Source of the DNA: Hofstenia miamia
Lineage: Eukaryota; Xenacoelomorpha; Acoela
DNA length: 64,000 bases
Direction: 5' to 3'
Assembly: GCA_004352715.1 (NCBI GenBank)
Contig: SCFE01000072.1
Span: 848,981 to 912,980 of the forward strand
Part shown: one piece after another, positions 35,802-46,079 of the stretch
Position numbering within the stretch: the first letter of the stretch is position 1
Layout of the letters: the number at the start of each line of letters is the position of its first letter
Notes under the pieces: generated by a model
Seen by the model: only the letters and a program-made list of their open reading frames with translations
Database searches by the model: none
What the model was told of the DNA's origin: nothing
Program-made: the position numbers and the translations under genes

Positions 35802-37612
35802 TGAAATGTGTAACACAGTTAAAAATTTAGACCGGTTTCGATTACTAAGAATTATCGTCAGTGTGAAAATGCGGTAAATAAATATTTTACAATCAACTAC
35901 CTTAGAGAAAATTATATTATTTTATTTTTATTGCTATTATTCTTTGTTTGCAGCTTAATAAATATTTGTTCACCAATTTTATGATGTTTTGATCTTAGTA
36001 ATATCTTAAAATTTTCTTCCTTAATTTCATGGTGATGTAAGTAAATTTCAGAATTTAAATCTACTCTTATGTGTTCTTTCAACCTTGTTCCCAGATGTGT
36101 CTTAGTTTCCCCGATGTATGATTTATTGCAATCATCATTTCATATTGGTAAATTACAGAAGAAACTAATTTTTTAGGGATAAGATCTTTGTTGTTGAAAA
36201 TGTTCTTTTTGCAAAGGATGTTAATATTGGGACAAATTCAATGAATATTAATTTGGTTTTTAATATTTGGATGTTTTCTTTTAACATTTTAACTTGGTTG
36301 GCTAAATACGGATACGGAAATTTTAAATATACTGGAAAAATATTATTCTTATTGTCTGCTTCATGAAGTTGCTCTTTGTTACTTTTTTTAAACATATTTT
36401 TAATGAGTTTAATGGGATAGCCATTGTCATTAAGGATTTCAAAAATTGTATCTGTTGCATTCGTTAAATGTTTGTCGTTTGATGATGTAATTTTTGCTCG
36501 ATTAAGCAATGCTGTAGTTTTGTTTAATTTGTATGACGTATTGTAATTTGAACAATATGGAATGTATAGTCCTGAGTTTGTTGATTTTATATGCCAACTT
36601 GTTTCATAGTCATCATTAAAATTGTGTGTCGTAACATCTAGAAAGTTAACTTTATTATTCGTTTCACATTCTATTATAAATTGAATTTCTGGTAGAATGT
36701 TGTTTAGGTAATTCAAGAATGTGTTTGCATCATCTTTGTTGTTAAAAATTGCAAATATATCATCTGCATACCGATAGTAGCATTGAGAATTAGATAAAAT
36801 TGATGTTCAAGAAATCTTTTTCTATAATATCTATTGTAAATGCTGACATTGTTGGTCCAAGTGCGATCCCATGGCCATTTCATAAATTTAGCTAGAAAGT
36901 ACATCATCAAACAGAAAATGGATGGTCATGAAGCACATATTTAACAAATTTAATAGCGTTTTATGGTCAATTGGTTTTTTCTTCTGGTATTAACTTGATG
37001 ATGTGATTAAATGTTTTCTCTAATGGAATATTTGTAAATAACGATCTTAGGTCATAACTTACTAGGAAATGTTTAGAATAATTTGTTTCATATGTCTCTT
37101 TTATCTTGTTAAAAAGTCGTTGGTGTTGCGCAGATTAACTTTTTTGAAATGTACTTCTTAAGTAAATTAGTGAACTTTGTGCTTTGGAAATAAATTGTTC
37201 ATAGTATTGGTAGAATAGGTGGATATTTAGGATCTTTATGTGATTTTGGAAGATCCTATAATCTGCATTTTTGAGAACCTGTACTTCAAAGGATTCGTAA
37301 AGTTCTTCAGAAAGTTCTCTGGTTTTCATCATTTTTTGAAGCTTTTTGTTAAAGTTTTCTTCTCTGATGATATTGATGGTAAGTTTATATGATGTTTATT
37401 TTCTAAGTTGTGAAAAATCATTAAGTATTTCTTTTATTTTCAGTAAGTAGTTTGATTTATCCATAACTACAATTCCCTTTTTTTGTCAAATTTGGAGATA
37501 TAGATAGAATCATCAGATGCTAGTGAGTTTAAGGAACTAATCAAATTCTCTACATTTCTAGTAATCGAAACCAGTCTAAATTTTAAACTGTGTTACATAT
37601 TTCAAACATTTC
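35795..37612 (-). mobile_element. Penelope-like element with inverted ends, bracketed by (TA)n
   Basis: On minus the coding region runs from about 37580 to 35890. Upstream pieces include KFDKK and WINQTTY near 37470, then FTNIPLEK-like codons near 37030 with frame breaks. YRYADDIFAIFNN lies near 36770 (catalytic YADD), followed by an open frame 36716-36165 for the thumb, and a GIY-YIG nuclease from about 36130 (SYIGETKTHLGTRLKEHIRVD) that stays open to about 35920. Terminal sequences are inverted: 35796-35846 matches the reverse complement of about 37559-37606 (AGTAATCGAAACC...CTGTGTTACA). A hammerhead-like core lies in the low-coordinate end. (AT)n flanks both sides (35768-35794 and 37630-37661). 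Frameshifts show a dead copy. Confidence 0.9.
35836..35861 (-). ncRNA. hammerhead-like core in Penelope end
   Basis: On minus, CTGACGA at 35861-35855 and GAAA at 35839-35836 are separated by 15 bases that can form only a weak stem of about three pairs. The spacing matches the copy at 12024-12050. The opposite terminal repeat has the GAAA half but lacks CTGACGA. Confidence 0.5.
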
Positions 37613-37628
37613 GAAGTATATTTACATT

Positions 37629-37663
<35 letters not shown>

Positions 37664-38478
37664 TTTGAGGTTACCTTACATGGGCAGTATATGTCGATGT
37701 GTGTATGTGTGTGTTTGAGTATGCACGTACAAACTCAATTTACAATTCGCCAGATGCGATATTAGATGTTGTTGGCCAGCTATCTACTCTCGCCTTAAAG
37801 ATTAGGCTGGTTCCAAACGGTTTTTTTGTTATATAATGTTATTTGTATGCTATAAATTTTTACTAAAGACACTCTGTAGCCGGAAGAGCATCCCGATAGC
37901 TAATCCTATCAAAATATACAAGAAAATCATGATTCAATTTAAAATAAATTTTCATTTACTGAACACATGTTTTGTCAAAACAATAAGTAAATTTGGAATG
38001 AGCAGCAATTTCCATGTAAAATAATTGAAATATTTTCATTGTAAAATAATAATGTTGTGATGTAAGCTCTATATAAATATAAATTTTAACCTTGGAAAAG
38101 CTATACTAATGAAAGTATCATTGATGCCAGAAATAATTAATAATTAATCGGCAATTAATTAATAATATTTTCTAGGACAAGTCGTCCAGGAATCACTCAG
38201 TGTAAATTATTTATCACTGGCTTTGAAAACATATTTTTATGTCTGGAATTGAAATGAGGAATTGTCGGAATCGTTTTTTCATTTTATCATGTTCTGATAC
38301 GTATACAATATTTGTAATTTATGCATTGAATTTTTATTCGCATATATTCCCAACACGTGTTATCCTAGAAACATAAAAAATTATATTAAAAAATCAATGA
38401 GATATTCAGAATGCTTATAATTAGAAGTTTTATATATATATCAATATTTACTTTTCGGTTTGATTCATCGGATAGGGA
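37613..38478. other. no gene recognised; (TA)n and GT-rich tracts
   Basis: A (TA)n run at about 37630-37661 and a short GT-rich tract near 37695-37715. The 62-codon open frame at 37836-38024 shows no family signature. Confidence 0.6.
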
Positions 38479-39239
38479 TGTTTTCTAGACAAGTTAGAGC
38501 TTGGAACCCAGTAAGCAAATCGTGAAAGGTTTCCCAGGAAACATTCCATTGTTGGTCTACTAATGGGCCATTGTTGGCCCATTGTTAGCCCAACAATGTT
38601 TGCCAACCGTAGTCTATTACTGGGCCAATAATGGGCCATTGGTGAGCCAAGAATGGCCGATTAATGGGCCATTTATGGCAATCAGTAGGTTTTGAAAATA
38701 TAGCATTCAATTTTATATATAGAAAACAATTTTATATTGTTAAGCAGTTCAAACATTACTGTTTAAACAAACACAAGCCCAACAAAGGACAATACAAACC
38801 TTTGGGATCCTGTCATTCATATTTAATACTAACATTTGTTAGAAATTTGAAAGAAAGTTTTGCTTATAAATGAGCATACAAATTTACCAAAGAATTTTAA
38901 TTTTAAAATTAAGTACACTTTTGAAATAATACTATCTTAAGTCGTGAAAAATCTCTTCTGCTGAAGAGTAGCTTTTTTATATAACTCTTAATTTCAAAGT
39001 GTCCAAATATTTATGAATAAATTATTTTTAAAATTCGCTTAGCAGGTATATCATAATTTTCTACAAAATATAAATTTCAAAATATTTTTTTGCATTTCCT
39101 TTTATTATATTAAAAGGAACTAGGAATCAAAATAATGAAGTGACTTTTATTTGCAAGCATCTCCTTATTGATTATTGATTACTAAGGTTGCTACTGATGC
39201 GCTAATGATCCACCAATGGGCCACTGATGGCATCAGTGG

Positions 39240-39680
39240 TCACAACAGGCCAGCACTCGCGGGGGCACGCAGGGGGACGGCGTCCCCTCACTTATTTTTT
39301 TTATAAATTTAGGGGGGCGTGGGGGGACGCAGCAGGGTCGGACTGGCCACTGTGCCAAATTTTATAAACACCAATAATTTTATAAAGATACAGAAACATG
39401 TCATGGAAATCTATTATGTTTTATTTTTTGTGTTAGTATAACTTAGAAATGTCTAGATAGATATAATAACTATACTACGCCACGCTTATTTTATCATCTT
39501 TAGCTTACACATTTGTTAATTAGCATGTAGGATTGAAAGCTCTAGAATTATGCAAAATTTTTATCTGTAGTATTTAATAAGAAATATATTTGAAACAATT
39601 ACATGTGGCTCGTTATTTTGAAAAAATTTTGGGGTCAAAATTGCGTCCCCACTTTTCTCATAAGCAGTGCAGCCCTGGGT
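39240..39680. mobile_element. GC-rich hAT-like remnants
   Basis: CAGGGTCGGACTGGCCACTG near 39335 and CAGTGCAGCCCTGGGTCAC near 39656 (reverse complement CAGGGCTGCACTG) look like hAT-type ends. GGGGACGGCGTCCCC near 39274 is a 15-base near-palindrome. Boundaries and target duplications were not resolved. Confidence 0.4.
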
Positions 39681-39775
39681 CACAAATATGTTTCCCATCA
39701 GCAGTTTACTGATTATGGCCAATGTTATATTATGATTTTTAATTCGCAACTTTGATAATTTGATTTAGTTAAGGA

Positions 39776-40056
39776 CAGAGGCGTATTTAGGTGGGGGCCT
39801 TACGCCTGCCCCTCTTTGGGCAGGCAAATTTCAACTCATTCTCATATGATCGGATCGATATATTAATGAACAGTCTTTTTGTTTGACATAAATTAGTATT
39901 TCATATTTATTCTTATTAACTCCGTCTGTATTTTGGTTTATTTATCCTTTATTCACGGACGAGCACAGCATTATGATAAGAGGGTAAAAAACTACCTAGG
40001 CCTATATGTCTCTGATAAGAATTGGGCCTTCCCCTTTTAGAAATAACTCGCGCCTG
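39776..40056. mobile_element. hAT MITE (281 bp) with 8-bp target duplication
   Basis: The element starts CAGAGGCG and ends CGCGCCTG. It is flanked on both sides by the exact octamer GTTAAGGA (39768-39775 and 40057-40064). CAGRGGCG-type ends with 8-bp duplication are diagnostic of hAT. No coding sequence; it lies inside the larger palindrome-array unit, so it inserted later. Confidence 0.92.
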
Positions 40057-40577
40057 GTTAAGGATACAGTTGAAACTGTGTATAGCATATTATACTTAAG
40101 ATGGAACACCTTGCTACATACAAGCAATTGAATTCATAAAGTGCTCATATAAACAAGAGCTGGAATTTAAATTGTGCTATCAAATTAGAAAGGTTAAGGA
40201 AATTCATTTGTTATGAATATTAAATTTGATCAGTCATAATTTTAAATTATTAAATTCATATTTGTTCGCTAGATGGCAGATTGATCTAGCAATGCCATTA
40301 ATGGCCATTGTCGGGCCATTCATGGATATGAGACACAGATATAAATAATACTTTTTGAAAATTGAAATCAAAGTTTAATGTAATGCTTATGTCATATATA
40401 ATAATAAAATAATTTCTCTGTAAAATTGTGGAATTTTAATATTTTTTTTTATTGGTTATGATTGGCAAATGAATGGCAAATGAGTGGCCATTGTTGGCCA
40501 AGGGTGCCAGCAGTGAGCCATTGTTGTGCCAATAATGGTTGTTTCATGGGTTCAAGCAAGCCTTTTCTTAGAAAACT

Positions 40578-41449
40578 GTTCAGGCTTCATAACAGATAAC
40601 CTACTCTATGTGAACCTCCCCCCACACACGCACACCTTATCAATGTATATATTTTGGAAAATTAAACTCAGCAATGGCAATCATGAACTCTAATCGCCAT
40701 CAATGTATTATCAGTTGCTCTCTTAACCGTTCACATACAGCAGTGATGTAGTAACCTAAGAGCTGAAGACACCACGGTTCCCTCTCCACTTGATTCCTTC
40801 CAATATGCAGTTTTTGACCAATTTTTGCCAATTACTATTGACAGTATATACATTCCAATATCTCGATTATAACTCTATATAATTATACGAATTTTTCTTT
40901 TCCAATTTGCAAATTCTGAAGTAAATTTCCATTTTAAGTTTTTATATGATTGCGCATCTGAAACAGATAGATCAATACCCAAATGTCAACATAGAACTTA
41001 ACCAGGAAGATTTTAATATTGATTGAAAAATATTTAATTGCAGTAATGTGTAAGTTCGTGGAGCGCAGTAAGCGACTACGCATTGATGATGTAGAAGGAT
41101 TTCCAGAATGTGGTGACTTGTGTTTGCAATGGATCGCAATTGTGTGATGGGTGGACCCACGCCATTCAGTGTGACGCTAAATGCTGCAGACGAAGTGAAA
41201 GGCTGGGATACAATTGGTCTTGCTATGTTCTGAAAGAACTCCTCCTAGAAAAAGTACAAACGTACTCTTCAACACTAAATAAGGACATTCAATTATGCAC
41301 TTTCTTACAATTCAATGTCAGTTTCTGCTTTTTAGCTCAAGTTGTTTCTAGCAACCAATTGATATTAGAGAATCTGCTGCAAGGTCTTTCTTCGTGCTTG
41401 CGGGTAATACGAAGACGAAAATTCTATATTATATATATATATATATATA
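40578..41449. other. no gene recognised; unassigned open frame
   Basis: A 115-codon frame at 41110-41457 (+) contains a cysteine-rich start (VTCVCNGSQLC) but runs into the (AT)n tract and has no family match I know. An (AT)n run ends at 41449. Confidence 0.45.
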
Positions 41450-41994
41450 CAGGGTGATTATAAAATCTCTACTGCATTTACGTTTGCCATAAAAATTTTA
41501 CTACAAAATATAATTCAGTGAAACAAGTTTTATTTGATAATCAATGTAATGTTAAAATAGAATAAATGGATTTCAAAATGTCCACTATTTTGTTCAATGC
41601 AAAACTTGCATTTTTTGGGGCAGAGATAAAATGGAGTCTTTGCGCATATGAGATTCTGCTATTATTGCCAATTCAGTGTTAATTCTTGCCATTTATTCTT
41701 TAGGATCAGTTAAAGGTACAGTATAAACTTTCCCTTAAAAAGCCCCCAAAAAGTAGTCAGGTGGTAATAAACCTTGAATTAGACATCTCTAATACAATAA
41801 AAACTCTCTTTGGCCTATAACAACAATTTCCGAAGAATTTCCAATGGTGATGTATTTAAATTTTAATCTCTAATCCTGCTTAAGGAATTTTTCATTACAT
41901 TTGTTATCAATTAAAACTTGTTTCATTGATTTATACTTTTAAAAAAATTTTTTTTCTTGAAAGCAAAGGCCATAGAGAGTATATGATCACCCTG
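41450..41994. mobile_element. mariner-derived element (545 bp) with TA target sites
   Basis: Ends are CAGGGTGATTATA and TATATGATCACCCTG (inverted CAGGGTGATCATATA), each next to TA, inside an (AT)n tract. On minus, about 41770-41580 encodes a decayed mariner transposase C-terminus (PPDYFLGAF, then GKVYTVPLTDPKE and MARINTELAII). It is therefore an internally deleted mariner rather than a featureless MITE. Confidence 0.88.
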
Positions 41995-43389
41995 TATATA
42001 TATATATAAGCTGTATTAATCTAGAAATTTCATATGGTGATGCAAAGAGCTAATATTGCAAAACGCAAATTGCAAAAAATTATAACGATATTTCTAGCAA
42101 AAATTTTTTTTGATATTTTCTATATATCCATTCTTTGCATAACTTTATTCAGTCTTTCATTTCTCAGAGATTAAAAATTGCGAACACTTCAGTTTGTTTA
42201 GTTAGCATATTTTTGCTTGAAAGCTAAAATACAAAAAATCAAGAGTAGCATTATCAATCAATATGGTTTACAATTAACCTTACTTAGCATTGAATACTAA
42301 ATATTTAAGTACAAAAATAAACATATTTAAAAATTTTTCTCTAAAAGGAAACATTATTACACTTCTAGTAAGATGTGTCAACCTTCCCATAATATATTTG
42401 CGTTTTAATGTGCTTGCAAACGAAAATCTTTCAAATATATTACGAGTGTCCCTTCCAATATTAGAAAAATACAAGAGTTGAAGCTTTTTCTATTTTTATG
42501 AAGTTTCTTACATTTTCAAGCGCAAATCCGGCTGATTAAGTTTATTACAAACAACTTCTGTTAATAGTATTACAAGTTAGTTCGATAAAAAACTGAAACA
42601 AATTATACAATCCAAAACAGACTAACTCAACTTATAGCTAAAATTAATGAGACACACTAAAATAAATTTATGTATTGTTTTAATTGCAATATTGTAGCCG
42701 GCTGAAACATTAAAATTTTTTGAACCTTTAGATTTTTATTGTATTTTGTTCTAACCTAAGCAAAACATTAGCTGCTTATCATATATAACAAGAAATATTT
42801 TTTGAATCTTGGCCGTTAAACTGCACGTAATTTTATCTGCGTTTCTTGAAATTTCCAATTCAGGCTGGTAAATTTCCGGTCCTGGCCCACACACGGGTCA
42901 CCCTGCAATGCCCAATTCATATTATCATATGTTCATATCAATCGCGTTCTGTGGAAAGAATGGCATCTGATTCCAAAGAATCATCTCTAATGCGGCAATA
43001 GGACCTGTAAATTTCTGCAAGAATAAAACATGTGAAGAAACCCGCCCGGATTGCTTTACTTCGGCTGCACCATTCTGTTCCAAGATGAGTTTATGTTTTC
43101 TACACATTATTACAAGTGCAGACTTTATTTTTGAATGCGTTGGAGAGTTCTGAAGATCTGAATCAATAATACACGCTTTATGCAATTTCTGCTAATTAAA
43201 TAATCAGCATTTCAACCATTCACTCTTGCTATTATCATTTACTATAACGATTAGAGACATAAGAGAGGAATTTATAGTTCAGATAAGAGAAGATATTTTT
43301 ATGCAGGTAAATATTGACAATTAGAAACTCATAATGTATCTGAATAGAGTTAAAATTATGCAAACATACATACATACATACAAATACAT
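41995..43389. other. no gene recognised; unassigned 86-codon frame
   Basis: AT-rich. On minus 43185-42925 is open for 86 codons (ends QMPFFPQNAIDMNI) with better than background composition, but no family is recognised and no splice sites were placed. Confidence 0.45.
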
Positions 43390-43760
43390 ACAAAACAATA
43401 TAATTCTATACAGTAAATCTACCAAGGTATGGTTAAATTACGAAAAGATTTCAAGTACTGGTTGTTGAATAACCATTGTTGTACAATTTGTATCCTAGGC
43501 ATGATTGAACTGGAAAATACTTTTGCTTAGGGTACATTTTAATTTGCTCTTTAAAAGCTAGTAATTTTTCAATGTTCTTTGTATCTTTAAGCAGTTAATT
43601 CCAAGTTCGGATAGCCTATTAAGAAAGATTCTTTCAAAGCTTATTTTCTATACTTAATGCAAGTCTGTTTAAGAATAAAACCTTGCATTGAAATCGTATT
43701 TTAAGATGGTAAGTTATTGATGAGCTTAACAGACCTGAAACGTTGAATTTGATTTGATGT
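43390..43760 (-). pseudogene. LINE C-terminal remnant
   Basis: On minus the sequence reads FLNRLALSIENK, then AIRTWN and LLKDTKNIEKLLAFKEQIK, which follows the W-N-x-LP...FK-x-x-LK tail of CR1/jockey-type ORF2 proteins. Stops interrupt it. Short fragment, no catalytic part. Confidence 0.55.
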
Positions 43761-45428
43761 TGTCGATCTTTATCCAATCAAGTCTTCACTAGCATCAATT
43801 AATTTCTGACTGGAAAACAGCAATTTTTCGTATTAGTTAACGTCGTGGATCTTTCTCAAATAATCTGTGATTAACACTGTATTTTTTTAATAGTCAATCT
43901 AATCGTTGTACCCGAACCCAACCTGGCCCGACCCGAAATCAGATCAGATATATCGGTTACCCGATGTCACTCACTACTATGCACTCACATATCGTGAACA
44001 AATATATATACTTGGAAATTTTATATCTACCATTTTTATTAAAACATTAAATTCAAAAAATGAAATTCAAATTAGATTTTAAATCAATATCGAAACAGAA
44101 AGATAACAACAAAGATATTTATTAATATATCGGAAAGTTAAAAATATTTCTCACATGACTACCTTCCAGCAATCTGCATAGTGCTATTCTATTGTCCTAA
44201 TACTATTAAAGCAGGCTTCTTGAGGAAAATCGCCAATTGCACTTACGATGTATTCCTTCATCTGCAGCCAATGAACAAGTTTCTCATCTTTATTGCGAAT
44301 TTCATTCCAGTGAAGAGATTATTGGGGGGATAAAGAAACATCTTATGTTAACCGTTTCTATCAGCAGTTTATTTTTGAAAAAGAAGAAGGACTTTAAATT
44401 TCTGTGAGAATGCAGTACACACGTTAGTTTAACTTTGTGTTCTTACGTCTTTTTCAATGTAAACCTATTGATTCTCTATAAACCATGTTCTAAATTTCAG
44501 AGTTAAAACAACACTGTTTAGCTTAAAATTTGCCTCATAAATATAAAGAACCGTTGGAAAAATTTCAGAATGTTTTTCATAAATAATTCTAAGATTAGTG
44601 TTCTATCTAGTAGACAAGACATGATAACTGCCTATGTTTCAGAAAAATAGGCAAAAGTTAAAATCCCAATGAATTAGAAAAAGATGCCATCACGAAGCAT
44701 ATACAGTAAATATTCATTGTTAGAAAAGTTTCTTGATTCCAAAAGATGTTGTTTATGACTGAGAATAAAAATGTGTTTTTTTAAAAATTTAAAAAGGTGT
44801 GTGTTGCACAAATAATAGAAAGCATTACTGGATAAAGTCAGTTTACGTTTATTCTTTCAAAGCTCATCAAGGACTTTTGCCGAATCCACTGAAATGTCTC
44901 GATTGATGCTCATTTGGTATAGGCCATTTATTTTTTTATTTGCAAGCTATAAACCCCAAACAAAACTAATTTTAGTAGCACTATTAATTTGTAGTAGAAT
45001 TTTTAATGATATTAGTCAACGTGGAAATTATATGAATATTCTTTTCTTGTAGTCTTATAGTGTATGAAAAAACTCTTAATTTCTAGTTTGTGCAGTTTCT
45101 CCAGCCTAAATTTTAATGGCATGTCATTGAAGGTTTCAGTTGTTTTTACAAAAAAAATTACAACCATGACTATTTTTTATTAATCTCTTTGTCAAGGATT
45201 TGCTGGTGCGTACATTCCACTTTAACGTAGAACGCAATAAAAAGTGAATCCTCACTAGCAATTATATTCATAAAATATGTATATGCCAGATACATAATGT
45301 AACTAGTAGGCTTCATTATCTTAAATTGAGCATAAAATTGAATAGTTTGAGTAAATCTGGGAACTCTAGCAATAATTTGAATTGACCAGTTGACCGTTTT
45401 TTCAATGCTATTCCAATTAAGTATGTTA
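43761..45428. other. no gene recognised
   Basis: AT-rich with many stops in all frames. The 90-codon minus frame at 45170-45442 crosses into the next element's end and has no family signature. Confidence 0.55.
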
Positions 45429-45970
45429 AGGTGTGTTCCCACTATCGACTTTTATCAGCAGATTTTAATCGAAAATGCAATTATTTTCGTTCACATTGGT
45501 GATTTTTTATCATGAGATTTTTTATCAGAAAAAGCGGAGTTGGAAGAGCGTTCAGACTATCGATTTTTTATCAGATGATAAATTATCATCTTTTGATTGA
45601 CAGTAAGAAAAACAACAACATCTGTTTATGGATTGGTTTGTCTTGGAATGTAAACAATGTTTACATATTTTGAATTTGAATATTTCAACGACAATAGTTT
45701 ACGTTTTGGAAGTCTGTTCCCTACTTGAAAACTAAGCATTTAGTTTCAAGTAGCTATTCGACTAGTTTTAGTACCGTTCAGACTATCGACTTTTATCAGC
45801 TGATAAATTATCAGATGACAGTAATCTGGCTGTTTTGCCAAAAAACCGGATGGAGCGTTCATACTATCGACTTTTATCAGCCGATAAAAAAGCAGATAGA
45901 GTGTTCACACTATCGACTTTTATCACCGATTTCTTGACAGATGATAAAATTCGATAGTGGGAACACACCT
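45429..45970. mobile_element. Harbinger-like MITE (542 bp) with internal ACTATCGAC repeats
   Basis: Terminal inverted repeats AGGTGTGTTCCCACTATCGA are exact at both ends and flanked by TTA on each side (45426-45428 and 45971-45973). Inside, the unit GTTCANACTATCGACTTTTATCAG recurs near 45440, 45550, 45775, 45860 and 45905, several times followed by GATAAA as a small palindrome (TTTATCAGCTGATAAA). TTA duplication points to the PIF/Harbinger group. Non-coding. Confidence 0.9.
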
Positions 45971-46079
45971 TTAGTACCAACTGCTTGTAAAGATCCATAG
46001 CTTATAATTCCATATAAATGGGAACGTACATATTGTATTGCCATTTGCATGGGAATAAAATTAATTAATATTTTTAGCT

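Larger units (their letters stand above)
38479..40577. mobile_element. transposon-like unit with end arrays of GGCCATTGTTGGCC palindromes
   Basis: Ends are imperfect inverted repeats: left GTTTTCTAGACAAG...AGCTTGGAACCCAG, right (reverse complement) GTTTTCTAAGAAAAG...GCTTGAACCCATG. Just inside each end are clusters of short repeats based on GGGCCATTGTTGGCCCA and its variants (38545-38690 and 40275-40545), with another cluster near 39200-39245. No transposase is seen. Superfamily unknown; multiple subterminal palindromes suggest a non-autonomous DNA transposon. Younger elements are nested inside. Confidence 0.6.

Noticed and set aside
35526-35816. Open frames in (AT)n around the N gap
   Set aside because: Simple-repeat translation with unknown bases; no coding evidence.
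38545-38690. CRISPR-like short repeats
   Set aside because: This is animal nuclear DNA; the repeats are irregular palindromes without uniform spacers and occur at both ends of a transposon-like unit.
42925-43185. 86-codon frame as a confident gene
   Set aside because: Plausible composition but no recognised family, splice sites or neighbours to support it.
45440-45930. Regularly repeated ACTATCGAC units as a CRISPR or satellite
   Set aside because: They lie within exact inverted ends with TTA duplication, so they are part of a MITE.
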